NCBI GenBank assembly: GCA_963921425.1
Contig: OY992834.1
Coordinates: forward strand, 2,976,001 to 3,040,000
From: Dryas octopetala
Taxonomy: Eukaryota; Streptophyta; Magnoliopsida; Rosales; Rosaceae
Direction of reading: 5' to 3'
Length of the DNA stretch: 64,000 bases
Under the pieces are notes generated by a model. It was not told where the DNA came from and made no database searches. It worked only from the letters and a program-made list of their open reading frames with translations. This document shows positions 36,555 through 46,479 of the stretch, in pieces. The translations under genes and the position numbers were made by a program. Each line of letters begins with the position of its first letter. The first letter of the stretch is position 1.

Positions 36555-37888
36555 TCATAAAAACATTAATTATTATTTTTATTTTATTTCATCTTTGTTG
36601 CGCTAATTTATTGCAATTCATTCTTTCATGTAATTAATTATGTTCATTAATTATTGTTGGAAACTTGGAATAACGTATTAATGTAACAAAATGTGGATTT
36701 TCGAAATTCGAATCAGATAAAGCCATAAAACCACATCGAAGCCCACTGAATTACCCTGGCCCAACAGACATAGTTCAGTAACACAAAATTGGGCTTAATA
36801 GCCTTAATTTGGGTAAGACCCCCAATAACCAACTAACTAAGGACATTGGCTACTATGCAAATGCACATGCGAACAGATGTAACGGTCCATAAAATTATAT
36901 TCTAAGAACATGTCAATTCAACAATTCACATGTATCCCTATGTTATATCTTCTCCGCACCATAACTCCAAGTTGAATTTAAAGGCAACTTCTAGTTGCAT
37001 CATAAAACCTAATCAGTGCACCCATCTCTAGAAAAAGAAGAAAATTTTCATTTTTCAATTTTTCTTGTGGGTACGTGTATTGATCATTTTCATGAAGTGA
37101 GTGGCTGCCTCAGTAATGTGGTAGTGAGTGAGTAGTGTGAATAATATAGTCCTAATAATTTCAGCTTTCACTCCTTCCAGCTTTATTTGTTCTCATTTCT
37201 CATTCACATGATCATGGTTATAATAGGCACTACAATTTTCGAGGTGACATATAAACCAAAAAACAATCATATATATCTCCTGCCTGCTCATGAGTAATTA
37301 TATAATTTTAGGTGAGACTTTGGCATTTGATAAAGGTGACAACTGACAACCAAACACTAAAAACACAATTATTAGAATCATAAATCACTTAATAGTCAAT
37401 AGTCTTGTGTCTTCGTGCGTGTATACTAAAAACAATTGTCAACCATGCGTCACATTCACAAATTTGCACTTATGCTTTTTGCCTTTATCAGAAAAATGTG
37501 AATTTCAGTTATAAAAGAAAAATTTTATGAAATAAATATGCATAACATATTCTTTTTCATATTGGAGTTTTGAGAGATGCAATATAAATTTGTAAATTAT
37601 TATATTTGTTTGTATGTATACAGTGTTGTTATTGTAAATAAACTCTATAATGTAATAAAAGAGATAAGAGTAGATACATATAACATATAGGCTTTTTATC
37701 ATAATAGTCTCTCTAGTTTCACTCAAACATTAAATTGGTCTCTAAAGTGTATTTTTAATCAATTTCATCTCTCATCTTTACCATCGAATATCAATTTGAT
37801 TACTAAACACAATTTGAAAATTCGCAAAAAATAACTTGGGATACGAAAAAAAATTTCAAAAATTCCTATGAACTCGTCTTGACTACTA
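36555..37888. other. 3' flank of pectinesterase E
   Basis: AT-rich sequence shared with copy 2 (48740-50065). No gene is recognised. Confidence 0.5.
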
Positions 37889-38633
37889 TTATTTTTAAAG
37901 TAAATGATTATAAAGCCCAAAATTGGGCTTTCACTACTTTTAAGACCCAGGTCTTTTTTTGGTATTTGAAAGAAGCCCAATTTATACCAACCCGGTCCTC
38001 ACTTCCGTCTCCGTCATTCTCTCTCCGTCTCCTTCTTTTCTCTCCGTTTATCTCCATCTCGATCCCTCGCTTTCTCTGTCTGCAAGCTTTGCCGCTGCTC
38101 CCTTCTCCGGCGACTCACCATTGTTGCCGTCTTTGATCGGACAATCGTTGCCCCTGCTTGGATCGATCTCGGTGCCTTTCTTCGGCAAACCACCACGAAG
38201 ATGATCCTCCCTTCGCTTTGAGAAAGAGGTAGCAGAAGCCGCAGCTCCAGATCGACCTCCTTCCTCACTCCCTACCTCACAAGTATGTCTCTCTCTTCCT
38301 ATCTCTATATCTCTTTTCTCTCTCAGCTTAGCTTGGAAACATGGCCTACGCTACCACTGAATTGGGGACTGAATTGGGGTTTCTGATTTTGGGACTCCAA
38401 TTTCAGGTTTAGGACTCCAATTTCAGATTTTGGCACTCCAATTTCAGATTTTGGGGTTTCTCTCTCCACTGATTGGTTTGCATGCTAAGCAATGAAAGTA
38501 ATGGATTATTAAATGATGTTGAGGAATTGATTCATAATTTCGTTTCTTGTTTTTCTTCCAATGAAATTAATTTTTCATTCTTGTTGAGATATGGGTGTTA
38601 GATATAATTATAACTTTACTAGTGATTGTTCAG

Positions 38634-39150
38634 CTCTACACAAGAAAGGTTCCTATGGATCCCAATGTTGACCTGCAAGCCATAGCTACATCTTGCAATA
38701 TTTGTTGGGGCTGACCTGGAAGCTTTATGTCGTGAGGCTGCCTTGTCTGCAATGAAAAGGTATTCAGATGCCAATAAAGATGGTGCGTTTAGCTTATCAA
38801 TAGAAGACTGGAAGCATGCAAGGTCTGTGGTTAGCCCAAGTATAACAAGAGGTGTCACTGTTGAAATCCCCAAGGTGACTTGGGAAGATATAGGAGGATT
38901 AAAAGACTTGAAGGTGTGTAAATTTTTGTATTCATTCAGGTTTGGAGTCTGATGGTACTAATTATACCTTTCTCATTTACAGAAAAAGCTCCAGCAAGCT
39001 GTTGAGTGGCCTATTAAATATTCTACTGTGTTTTCAAGGCTGGGAATATCACCCATGCGGGGAGTTCTCCTCTATGGTCCTCCAGGATGCTCAAAAACCA
39101 CCCTTGCTAAAGCTGCTGCACATTCTGCCTAAGCTTCTTTTTTTTCCTTG
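38634..39150 (+). pseudogene. Captured fragment of a CDC48B-like AAA-ATPase gene
   Basis: Two exon pieces. The first (38634-38911) reads LYTRKVPMDPNVDLQAIATS, shifts frame near 38700, then GADLEALCREAALSAMKR and VTVEIPKVTWEDIGGLKDLK, followed by a GT donor. The second starts after the AG at 38981 with [34 protein letters not shown] (Walker A of the second ATPase domain) and [10 protein letters not shown], then TAA where the family has CAA (Gln). The intron is kept, so the piece was copied from genomic DNA, not RNA. The match is to the linker and start of the second AAA domain of plant CDC48 homologue B. A frameshift and a stop codon make it non-functional, and the rest of the gene is absent. 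Confidence 0.85.
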
Positions 39151-39867
39151 AGGTTTGAACTTCTTTTGTAGTCTTCAAGAGGGATATATTAACAGGAGAA
39201 TCTTAACATGATTGACTTATTCATGGTACCGATTTAGAATACTGTATTGGGTTGCTTAAATACCTTTTATTTTGTTTGGGCTGAAGCCCATTTCTTAGGA
39301 TATATTTCTCTTAGAAATTATTCAAGGCTGACGATCATAAAGTTAGGTGCCTTTTTTCCAGATCAAAGGGGTAGGTGAAACAAAATGTGCAATCTCAAAA
39401 GTAAAATTTAGTGTTAGGCTGATTTGCTGAAACAAAATGTCACCTTTAATTATTCATTGGAAGGAAGCTGCTCACCTTAAAGGGAACAGAAGAACTGGTG
39501 ACTAATATATCGATTTTGTTATTAATTAGTGTACGTAATTGTGGTATATATATAACTATATATATATACACGGGTGGTGCAGGATATTGGTTTGTGTAAC
39601 TACTTGTATATTAGTGTTTCATTATCATTATTGAGTAATTCATTGTTTGTGTTTCAATGGCAGGGGAGGTTTGTTTCTCTTGACTTTTTCTTGACTAGAA
39701 TTTTGGGGTCATGCCTATATTTGTTTAGGTGGCAATTCAAGTAGGAATCAAAGATGTACTACTGGAAATTTTATATATTGTTCAAATCATTTATAGTTAT
39801 GTCGTGCATCTTAGTTATGTTAGTAGAATATGTCATATTCATTTTATAGCCAATATGTAAGTGGAGT

Positions 39868-40735
39868 TGCGATTGTTACTGCTTGTCAGTAGCAATATGT
39901 AAGTAAGTTATACAGTAATGTGATTGTTATTTAAAATGTTATTTTATAGCCAATATGTAAGTGGAGTTACGATTGTTACTGTTTGTCAGTAGCAATATGT
40001 AAGTGGGGTTACGATTGACTTTTCCTTAAAAATGTTTGTTGATGCTTAGTTGCTGCGTTAAAAAGTGGTGTTTGTAGACATAATTTTGAGTGGATGAATT
40101 GCAGGTAACATTGGACAATATCTGATTATTACTTCCAGGCAGTAGCAATAGGTGATTGTTAGCAATACCTGATTGCCACTGGCAGGTAGTAGCAATTCCT
40201 AATTGTCATTGCCAGACAATAGCAATAGGTGATTGTTATTGCCAGACAGTAGCAATATGTGATTATTATTAGCAGTAGGTGAATATTACTGTCAGGCAGT
40301 GACAATATGTGATTATTACTGTCAGACAGTAGCAATAGGTGATTGTTACTATTCGATAGTAACAATTATATTTATTATTAAAACACAAAAGATTACTGTG
40401 TGACAGTAGCAATCAGGTGATTGTTACTGTGTGACAGTAGCAATCAGGTGATTGTTACTCTCTGAATTTTGTAATTTTCTATGGTTTGAATTTTGGTGAT
40501 TGTTATTGTATGACGATAACAAGATATATTAGTTATCTTCAACAGGTGATTGTTACTGTAAGACAGTATCAATAGGTGATTGTTACTACCAAATAATAAC
40601 AATTTCTGATTGTTACTGCCAGACAGTAGCAATAAGTGATTGTTATTATCAAACAATGATAATACTTGATTGCCACTGCCCGGCACTAGCAATAGATGAT
40701 TGTTACTATTCGATAGTAACAATTATATTTACTAT
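39868..40735. repeat. Minisatellite of about 30-bp hairpin-forming units
   Basis: Roughly twenty imperfect units of the form gattgttactgccagacagt + agcaataggt. Within a unit the left half (ATTGTTACTG) is complementary to the right half (CAGTAGCAAT) with one mismatch that would be a G-U pair in RNA. Other units have different but still paired stems, for example ATTGTTACTAT...ATAGTAACAAT, a perfect 11-base stem with a 3-base loop. Early units at 39868-40015 are spaced by a longer phrase (ccaatatgtaagtggag). Confidence 0.85.
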
Positions 40736-40878
40736 TAAAACGTAAAAGATTATGGATGCCTCATCTTGATTTTTTGTATTTTATATTGGTTATTATTTAA
40801 GATGTTTTATGACATGAAAATACATAAATTATTATTTGGTTTTTTTGGGTAGTTTATGTACCAATTGGTACTGAAATG

Positions 40879-40910
<32 letters not shown>
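40879..40910 (+). repeat. Poly(A) run inside the insertion
   Basis: About 30 consecutive A residues followed by ggg. It lies 170 bases inside the right border, so it is not a terminal poly(A) tail and does not argue for a LINE. Confidence 0.85.
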
Positions 40911-40911
<1 letters not shown>

Positions 40912-41087
40912 AAAAATGGCATTTTAAAAACACTGTAGCGCGCTACAGTAACGGCGTCACTGTAGCGCTGTTACTGTAGCACCGGTTTTTAAAAAGTGGG
41001 CCGCTACAGTATTTTACTGTAGCGCTTGGGCCGGATGAATAGTGAATTTTAAAAAATGGACTTTAAAAAAAAAAACCCTTATTTTTA

Positions 41088-43671
41088 TATAGGTTCAAAT
41101 CATCAAATTGATTTTCCAAAAAATTTGAAATTTCCAAACTAATTCCCCAAATTTTTCAGGAAAATACTAAACGTCAATTTGATAATTTAATCTCATATAA
41201 AAATAGTAGTAGTCAAAACGAGTCCATAAGAATTTTCGGAGAATTTTTTTATATCATGAGCTATATTTGACAAATTTTTAAAATGTGTCTAGAGTTAAGT
41301 TGATGCTTGATGACAAAAATAAGCGATGATATTGAGTAAAAATGCACTTTAAAACTAAATTAATATTTTAATAAAAATTGATGGACTATTTGTGATAAAA
41401 AAACCTAACATATATACATTTGTGATGAGTAACAGATATTTTGACAAATATAAAGCCACACATTACAAGCAAGTACCATATGACGTCCATTGTGGGAGGA
41501 AGTAACTTCACAAATTAGACGAAGATGTATAAAACATTACTTTAATCAATGGTCTTCTAATTTTATTTGGAAAAGGAATTGACCTTTGGTTGCACTGAAA
41601 AGGCAAAACAGTATGGACCATTGGACCTATCGTTCTGCTTTTTTTAATTCTTTTTTTCTTTTTATGCTTTTGTTTTTGTGAAACAAATAGGATCAAGTTA
41701 AAGGACCTGATCCTCTGCCAGGCAAATTATATCAGATTGGTACCAGGCTTTTAATCCAAGCCCTTCAGTTTTCTTCAATAACTGAGATGTTGCCACATCA
41801 CCCAACTTCTTATTTTCAGATTGGTACACTGCTTAGACCCACCCCACGGCCACCTCCCTCCCCTCCTTTCCTCCTCTCCCACAGTCCCCAATTCCCCACC
41901 TCCTCCCATTTTTTCCCTCTTCCCTTCTCTCTCCTCAACTCTCTCGGCATGATGACGATGGTGTAAGCAAAGCCTCCAAGTCTGAAACTCACTTCTTCCT
42001 ATACTCACCCTCTTGAATCACATCCAGAATTTTTGTGGGCATGGTGTTATTGTGAACCTTCAACAAGAAAGAAGCCCAAGCCGCATGAGTGGGTGGTGCG
42101 GTAGGTGCGATGTGCTGATGGTGGTTTGTTTGTTTTTTTTTTTTTTTTTTTAATCTTTTCAATATTATCTTGGCCTATTATTTTATGGAAAAAGAGGATT
42201 TTTTTATATGACAAAATCTCAGCCATCAACTTGAATCAAGGGCTGAGATTAAAAATTGGGTACCGGTCTGGTATATTTTACCTGGCAGAGAATCCAGATC
42301 CCAAGTCAAAATATTACAACAATAGGAATCGTAGGAAGTAGTTGTTCCTCTCCCTATTGTTGAGTTACTTTTTTCCTCCTCTCCTAGAGACTCAGGCTCC
42401 AACTGGTATTTCTGGCGTTTAGAAAAGCTCCTTAAATCTATCCTACCCTATATGGTATATTTAGACTCAATTGCGTCACCTTGCTCGGGTCGGGAAGCGA
42501 AGTTTTACAACGAGAGTAGCTCAAGTGAGGTTCTGAAAGAAAGGTGTCAGTATTAAGCCGAAAGACAAGAGGCATACATTCATCATTAAACCGAAAGACA
42601 AGAAGCGCGTATTCGTCATCACAAGCCAAAAGCCGAAAGGCTGAGAGTAATGTCCCACATTGAAAAATTATAGTTTAGTATATGTGCTTATATATAAGGT
42701 CTTGGGTCTCTTCACTCTTTATCAATTAGTTTTTGGTTTGATGCTCAAATTTTATTATGGTATCAGAGCATAGTTATCTACGTGTAAGGCCAAACGACCA
42801 TACGTACTCTCACGTCACCCAAAATAATTTGTCTACGTGTTAGGCTCAAAATCTTGTCACATATGTGGGGGCGTGTTGAGAGTAATGTAGAGCATTAATA
42901 TCCTACATCAGAAAATTATAACTTAGCATATGTGCTTATAAGGTCTTTGGTCTCTCCATTCATTGTCAATTAATTTTAAATTAGATGCTCAAATTCTATC
43001 AACAATATCATTATGTATGTATGTATAATATATGGCCTGCATGTAATTCACACTCTTTGTTTGCGTAGTACATACTCTTGGCAGATTCATTATACTCTTT
43101 AGAAGCCTTAGGAATATTCCCCTTCTTATTCTTTTAATCTTAAGTTCTTAACAAACATATATACAGGCCTTTTTTTTTTTTGCCAGGAACATATACACAG
43201 GCCTTAAAAAGGCTAATTTGTGAAATTATATTATCTATAGAAATGGATAATTGAAGAAGGGAACAACCACGTGGAACCCACAACTTGGACAGAGAGGATT
43301 GAAAAAACATGGTCGATCCGAATCTGTGGTTCATGCGAGGTGGACCTACAACTCCAAGAGTAAGAATGATTAGAACAAAACAGTGACATCTGCTGAAATG
43401 GGGCCCAAGGTGTATTAGAGAAGCCGCATCCTCATTGGTTGCGGTGAAGCTCAGCCACCCAAATGATGCCACGTCAGCAACAACGGAGTTCTACCGTCCA
43501 CCCGAAACTTTGGGACGGGATCAATGATGTTTCACAGCGTCATCATTAAAAGAAGAACGGGGCGGGCCTACGTGATTCAATCTCAGTGTGAGTGTCTCAA
43601 CCTTTAGCAAGTCATGTAGCTACTTCCTTCCGAGTTCAATCCATACTTCCATTACCATTTAAAGCTCGATC
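41088..43671. other. Copy 1 non-coding remainder up to the gap
   Basis: Matches 50075-52862. It contains a miniature LTR element (42642-43004) and a CT-rich stretch at 41850-41945. The frames at 41775-42008, 42438-42629 and 43140-43472 recur in copy 2 but show no domain and are not called genes. Confidence 0.5.
42642..43004 (+). mobile_element. TRIM-like miniature LTR element, copy 1
   Basis: Two related direct repeats of about 115-131 bases (42642-42757 and 42874-43004) share GAGAGTAATGT, atatgtgcttat, aaggtct and gatgctcaaatt. The right one runs TGTTGAG...TCAACA. Directly after the left repeat is TGGTATCAGAGC (42758-42769), a perfect initiator-Met primer-binding site, and directly before the right one is a G-rich tract (gtgggggcg). 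The interior is only about 115 bases. This is the layout of a terminal-repeat retrotransposon in miniature. The left repeat has lost its TGTT start, and no TSD is visible. Confidence 0.75.
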
Positions 43672-43680
43672 AGTGCCGTT
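43671..43680. mobile_element. First bases of a hAT element cut by the gap
   Basis: CAGTGCCGTT after AGCTCGAT equals the start of the hAT element at 52862 in copy 2. Copy 1 therefore breaks off inside that element. Confidence 0.8.
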
Positions 43681-43880
43681 NNNNNNNNNNNNNNNNNNNN
43701 NNNNNNNNNNNNNNNNNNNNNNNNNNNNNNNNNNNNNNNNNNNNNNNNNNNNNNNNNNNNNNNNNNNNNNNNNNNNNNNNNNNNNNNNNNNNNNNNNNNN
43801 NNNNNNNNNNNNNNNNNNNNNNNNNNNNNNNNNNNNNNNNNNNNNNNNNNNNNNNNNNNNNNNNNNNNNNNNNNNNNNNN
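43681..43880. other. Assembly gap (200 N)
   Basis: Exactly 200 N bases, so probably a placeholder of arbitrary size. It separates the two copies of the duplicated block. Any frame drawn across it is meaningless. Confidence 0.99.
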
Positions 43881-44162
43881 AACAAAATTAAATTTTTTTT
43901 TAAATTTTAATTATTTTAAAATAATTTTTTTAAAATTTAAGGAAAAGACGAAAATACCCCTGCTATTTTGACAGAAAAACTAACGGAGGTACTATTTTGA
44001 CACAAAATGAAAGTTGAGATACTTTTTTGCAAATTTTCAAAATTGGGGTACTAAATTGATACAAAATGAAAGTTGAGGTACTTTTTGCAAGGTTTCAAAG
44101 TTGAGGTACTAAATTGAAACAACATATAAAGTTGAGGTACTAAATTGTAATTTGCTCTTAAA
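43881..44162. repeat. Repeat-element end between the gap and copy 2
   Basis: Several imperfect units of gttgaggtactaaattg with aaaatgaaagt occur between 43985 and 44150, ending in atttgctctt. It has no counterpart at the left border of copy 1, and looks like the end of a transposable element truncated by the gap. Confidence 0.55.
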
Positions 44163-44775
44163 AAAATGTTGCAAAGCATGTTAGTTTAGGAAGAACCGAT
44201 GAACAATTATTGTCCAGTTGATATACAGTATAACAGTGGCAGGCTGTAATGCATTTTAATTTATTTTTCTTGAGGAATCGTCCCAACGTTGAAACCATCA
44301 CAATTATTTTTCCATCGAGAAGAAAAAAAAAAGAAACAGTGGGTGCCTACTGCCTACCCATAACGCGTTCTATCGCTGCTTAGAATGTTCAGAGTCAAAG
44401 TCAACAACTTAAGAAATAGTCAGACATAAACATATCCAGCTATTTGGGCCATTTGGCATAGCCCATGTAATGTAATTTATGAAATGTAATAGGCCGGACA
44501 AATATTCTCCGCGATTTTCATGCCCAAGGCTTCCAAAGTCTTCTATTGCGCGCCCTTATATATAGGTTCTTCTTGGATCCATAGCTGGATCCACTTTCTT
44601 TTTTAATCTCTCAATGTTATTTTATTTTCTTCATATCTCATCCATTGAATTCATATGTCAATTTGGGGAAAAATAAATCATATCTAAAGATTTGACATAG
44701 ATCCTCCCCTTCTCAATCTCTATAATTAAATTTCTGTCTATGATTTCATCCATGTAAGCTCATCTAAACAATGAT

Positions 44776-44801
44776 AGAGAGAGAGAGAGAGAGAGAGAGA
44801 A
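44776..44801 (+). repeat. (AG)n microsatellite, copy 2
   Basis: About 13 AG dinucleotides, against about 27 in copy 1. Confidence 0.95.
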
Positions 44802-44829
44802 AAGAGCTGAAGTTTTTTTTTTTTTACCA

Positions 44830-45600
44830 CTAGGGCATGTTTGGTATATTGTATTACTCTGGATAGGAATAAATAGTCTATGTCAGTTGTTTGGTGTCAA
44901 CTTGTATTATTTAATTATCTGATTATATAAACTGGACTGAGTTTTTAATACTCTCCTTACCTGACTAACTAAAACAACTCACACACCTGAGATTAGATAA
45001 TACACGCTTAATTATAAAAAAATTGGGAAAACAAAAATACGCTAAAAACCAACAAACGCTATTTTCATCTTCTTCTCCCTAGGGTTCTTCTCTGCTATCT
45101 TCTCTACGGGTTATTTTCTTCACTTTTCTCCATGTAACCATCTCTCACTCTCTCTCTATCTCTCATACTCTCTCCAATATGCTTCTTCTTGCTTCTGTTT
45201 CTATGTTCTTCTCTCTTCATCTTCTCTTTCTTTATATATTTCCTCTTTTATGTATGGTGTCTGATTATTTCTTCTTATCCTTTCTTTTAGATTTGTTCAA
45301 TAAATCCTTTTATTACATTTTTTTGGGAATTAGGTTATGATTTTTTTCTTCAAAGTTTTGCTTGGGCGGTATTTTAATTTCTTTAATTTCCACTAAGTTA
45401 TTAAAGAATTTTAAAAAATAGTATGATTCGCTGCTATCCGATGGAGCACCAAATACAGTATAACTTAGTCATACTGTTTATCTGAAACAGTACCAAACGC
45501 CTGATAATATTCTGGATAAACAGTTAGTACTTTCCAGAACAGATTAATATTATCCAACAGAAATTAATCAGTACAGTCCGACGTACCAAACAAGCCCTAG
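44830..45600. mobile_element. TIR element with pyrimidine-rich interior, copy 2
   Basis: Counterpart of 32667-33411 with the same 17-base TIR. It has a cgcctgataatattctggat segment missing from copy 1. Confidence 0.7.
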
Positions 45601-46479
45601 GAGTCTAAGCTTCTATCGGGCACTAGTTTCTATTAGATATTCACGTATATGACTCAATTTGTTATTTTATCAAAAAAATATGACCACCTATGTACAATAA
45701 TTTTTTGGTTTACAATAAACTAGACCATGAGGTACGCCATTGGAATTATATAAGGAATTGTTTGGTTGTGAGGCTTCTATGCAGTTCCATTATAAAATCA
45801 TTTTAGCCCTAATATCATATTCCAGCAAAGGATAAGCTTATAATGTGTTAATTAGTTGGGAACTGGCCGGGATATATTCATTCATGTATAGAATTGAATC
45901 AATTAACAAGCATATATATACGCGTGAACTGTGGCCTAGGAGAGATGGACTGGCACGTTCTAATTAAAATCATATCCACGGACCACCATTAATTCTTCAT
46001 AATCTGTGTATGTTTGAAGAGAATATTACACGTACAGTGCAGGCCGCGTTCTTAAATATAAAAATTATTAATTATATATGTCTTTTATATGATGCAGTCA
46101 ATTCAATTGCTTGACATGTTCTTTTGTGAGTCTGTCAAGATAGTACACCTAGAATATGTTATAACTAGGAGAAATTATTCTATAACTAGAATATGTGATG
46201 GCATCAATATTGGTTGCGTATAGGACATCATAATTGATATATAATAAGAAATTATTCAATAATAAGATAAACATCAAGTATCTCTTTGTGTTCTTCTTAT
46301 ATATTAAATTTTCATATATTTCAATTTATATATTCGCTTACTATCTGCCTCCATGTATTCATACTAACAACCTCAAACCTCTCTGTCACTACGTATGTTG
46401 TATGTACCCGGCCCCCTATATATATATCCCACTTCTTATTTCTTAGCTACAAACCAATTCAAACCTAAACAAGCCAACC
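45601..46479. other. Upstream region of pectinesterase F
   Basis: Matches 33412-34294 closely, including the TATA box at 46417-46427. No other element is recognised. Confidence 0.5.
46417..46427 (+). promoter_or_regulatory. TATA box of pectinesterase F
   Basis: Same ccccCTATATATATA context as in E, 53-63 bases before the start codon. The proximal promoter is unchanged between the copies. Confidence 0.65.

Larger units (their letters stand above)
37898..41078. mobile_element. 3.2 kb gene-capturing insertion private to copy 1
   Basis: Flanked by a perfect 9-bp direct repeat TTATTTTTA (37889-37897 and 41079-41087). Copy 2 has the uninterrupted site with a single TTATTTTTA at 50066-50074, so this is an insertion. 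A 9-bp duplication suggests a Mutator-like origin (Pack-MULE), but the ends (AAGTAAATG... and ...AAAAACCC) show no convincing TIR, so the class is open. Contents in order: a CT-rich gene-leader-like segment (about 37985-38290), a CDC48B-like fragment (38634-39150), a minisatellite of hairpin units (39868-40735), a 32-base poly(A), and a right end full of CTACAGTA palindromes (40933-41035). Confidence 0.85.
31735..43680. repeat. Large duplicated block, copy 1
   Basis: Matches 44163-52871 almost base for base, starting aaaatgttgcaaagcatg and running to the N gap. It includes pectinesterase E. Compared with copy 2 it has an extra 3181-base insertion at 37898-41078, about 235 extra bases at about 32349-32575, a longer (AG)n run, and lacks the 202-base MITE. 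It stops at the gap ten bases into a hAT element (CAGTGCCGTT). This is either a recent tandem duplication or an alternative haplotype placed in series. Confidence 0.93.

Noticed and set aside
39868..40735. CRISPR-like array
   Set aside because: Units are contiguous imperfect palindromes without unique spacers, in a plant genome. It is a minisatellite.
40879..40910. Poly(A) as the tail of a LINE or processed pseudogene
   Set aside because: It is internal to the insertion, and the captured CDC48B-like exons keep their intron.
37898..41078. Helitron as the class of the gene-capturing insertion
   Set aside because: There is a 9-bp TSD, and no TC start, CTRR end or A-T insertion site, so Helitron rules do not fit.
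43140..43472. 110-codon minus-strand frame, repeated at 52331-52663
   Set aside because: Conserved between copies only because the whole block is. No domain or splice pattern supports it.
43592..43891. Frames spanning the N run
   Set aside because: They are artefacts of the 200-N gap.
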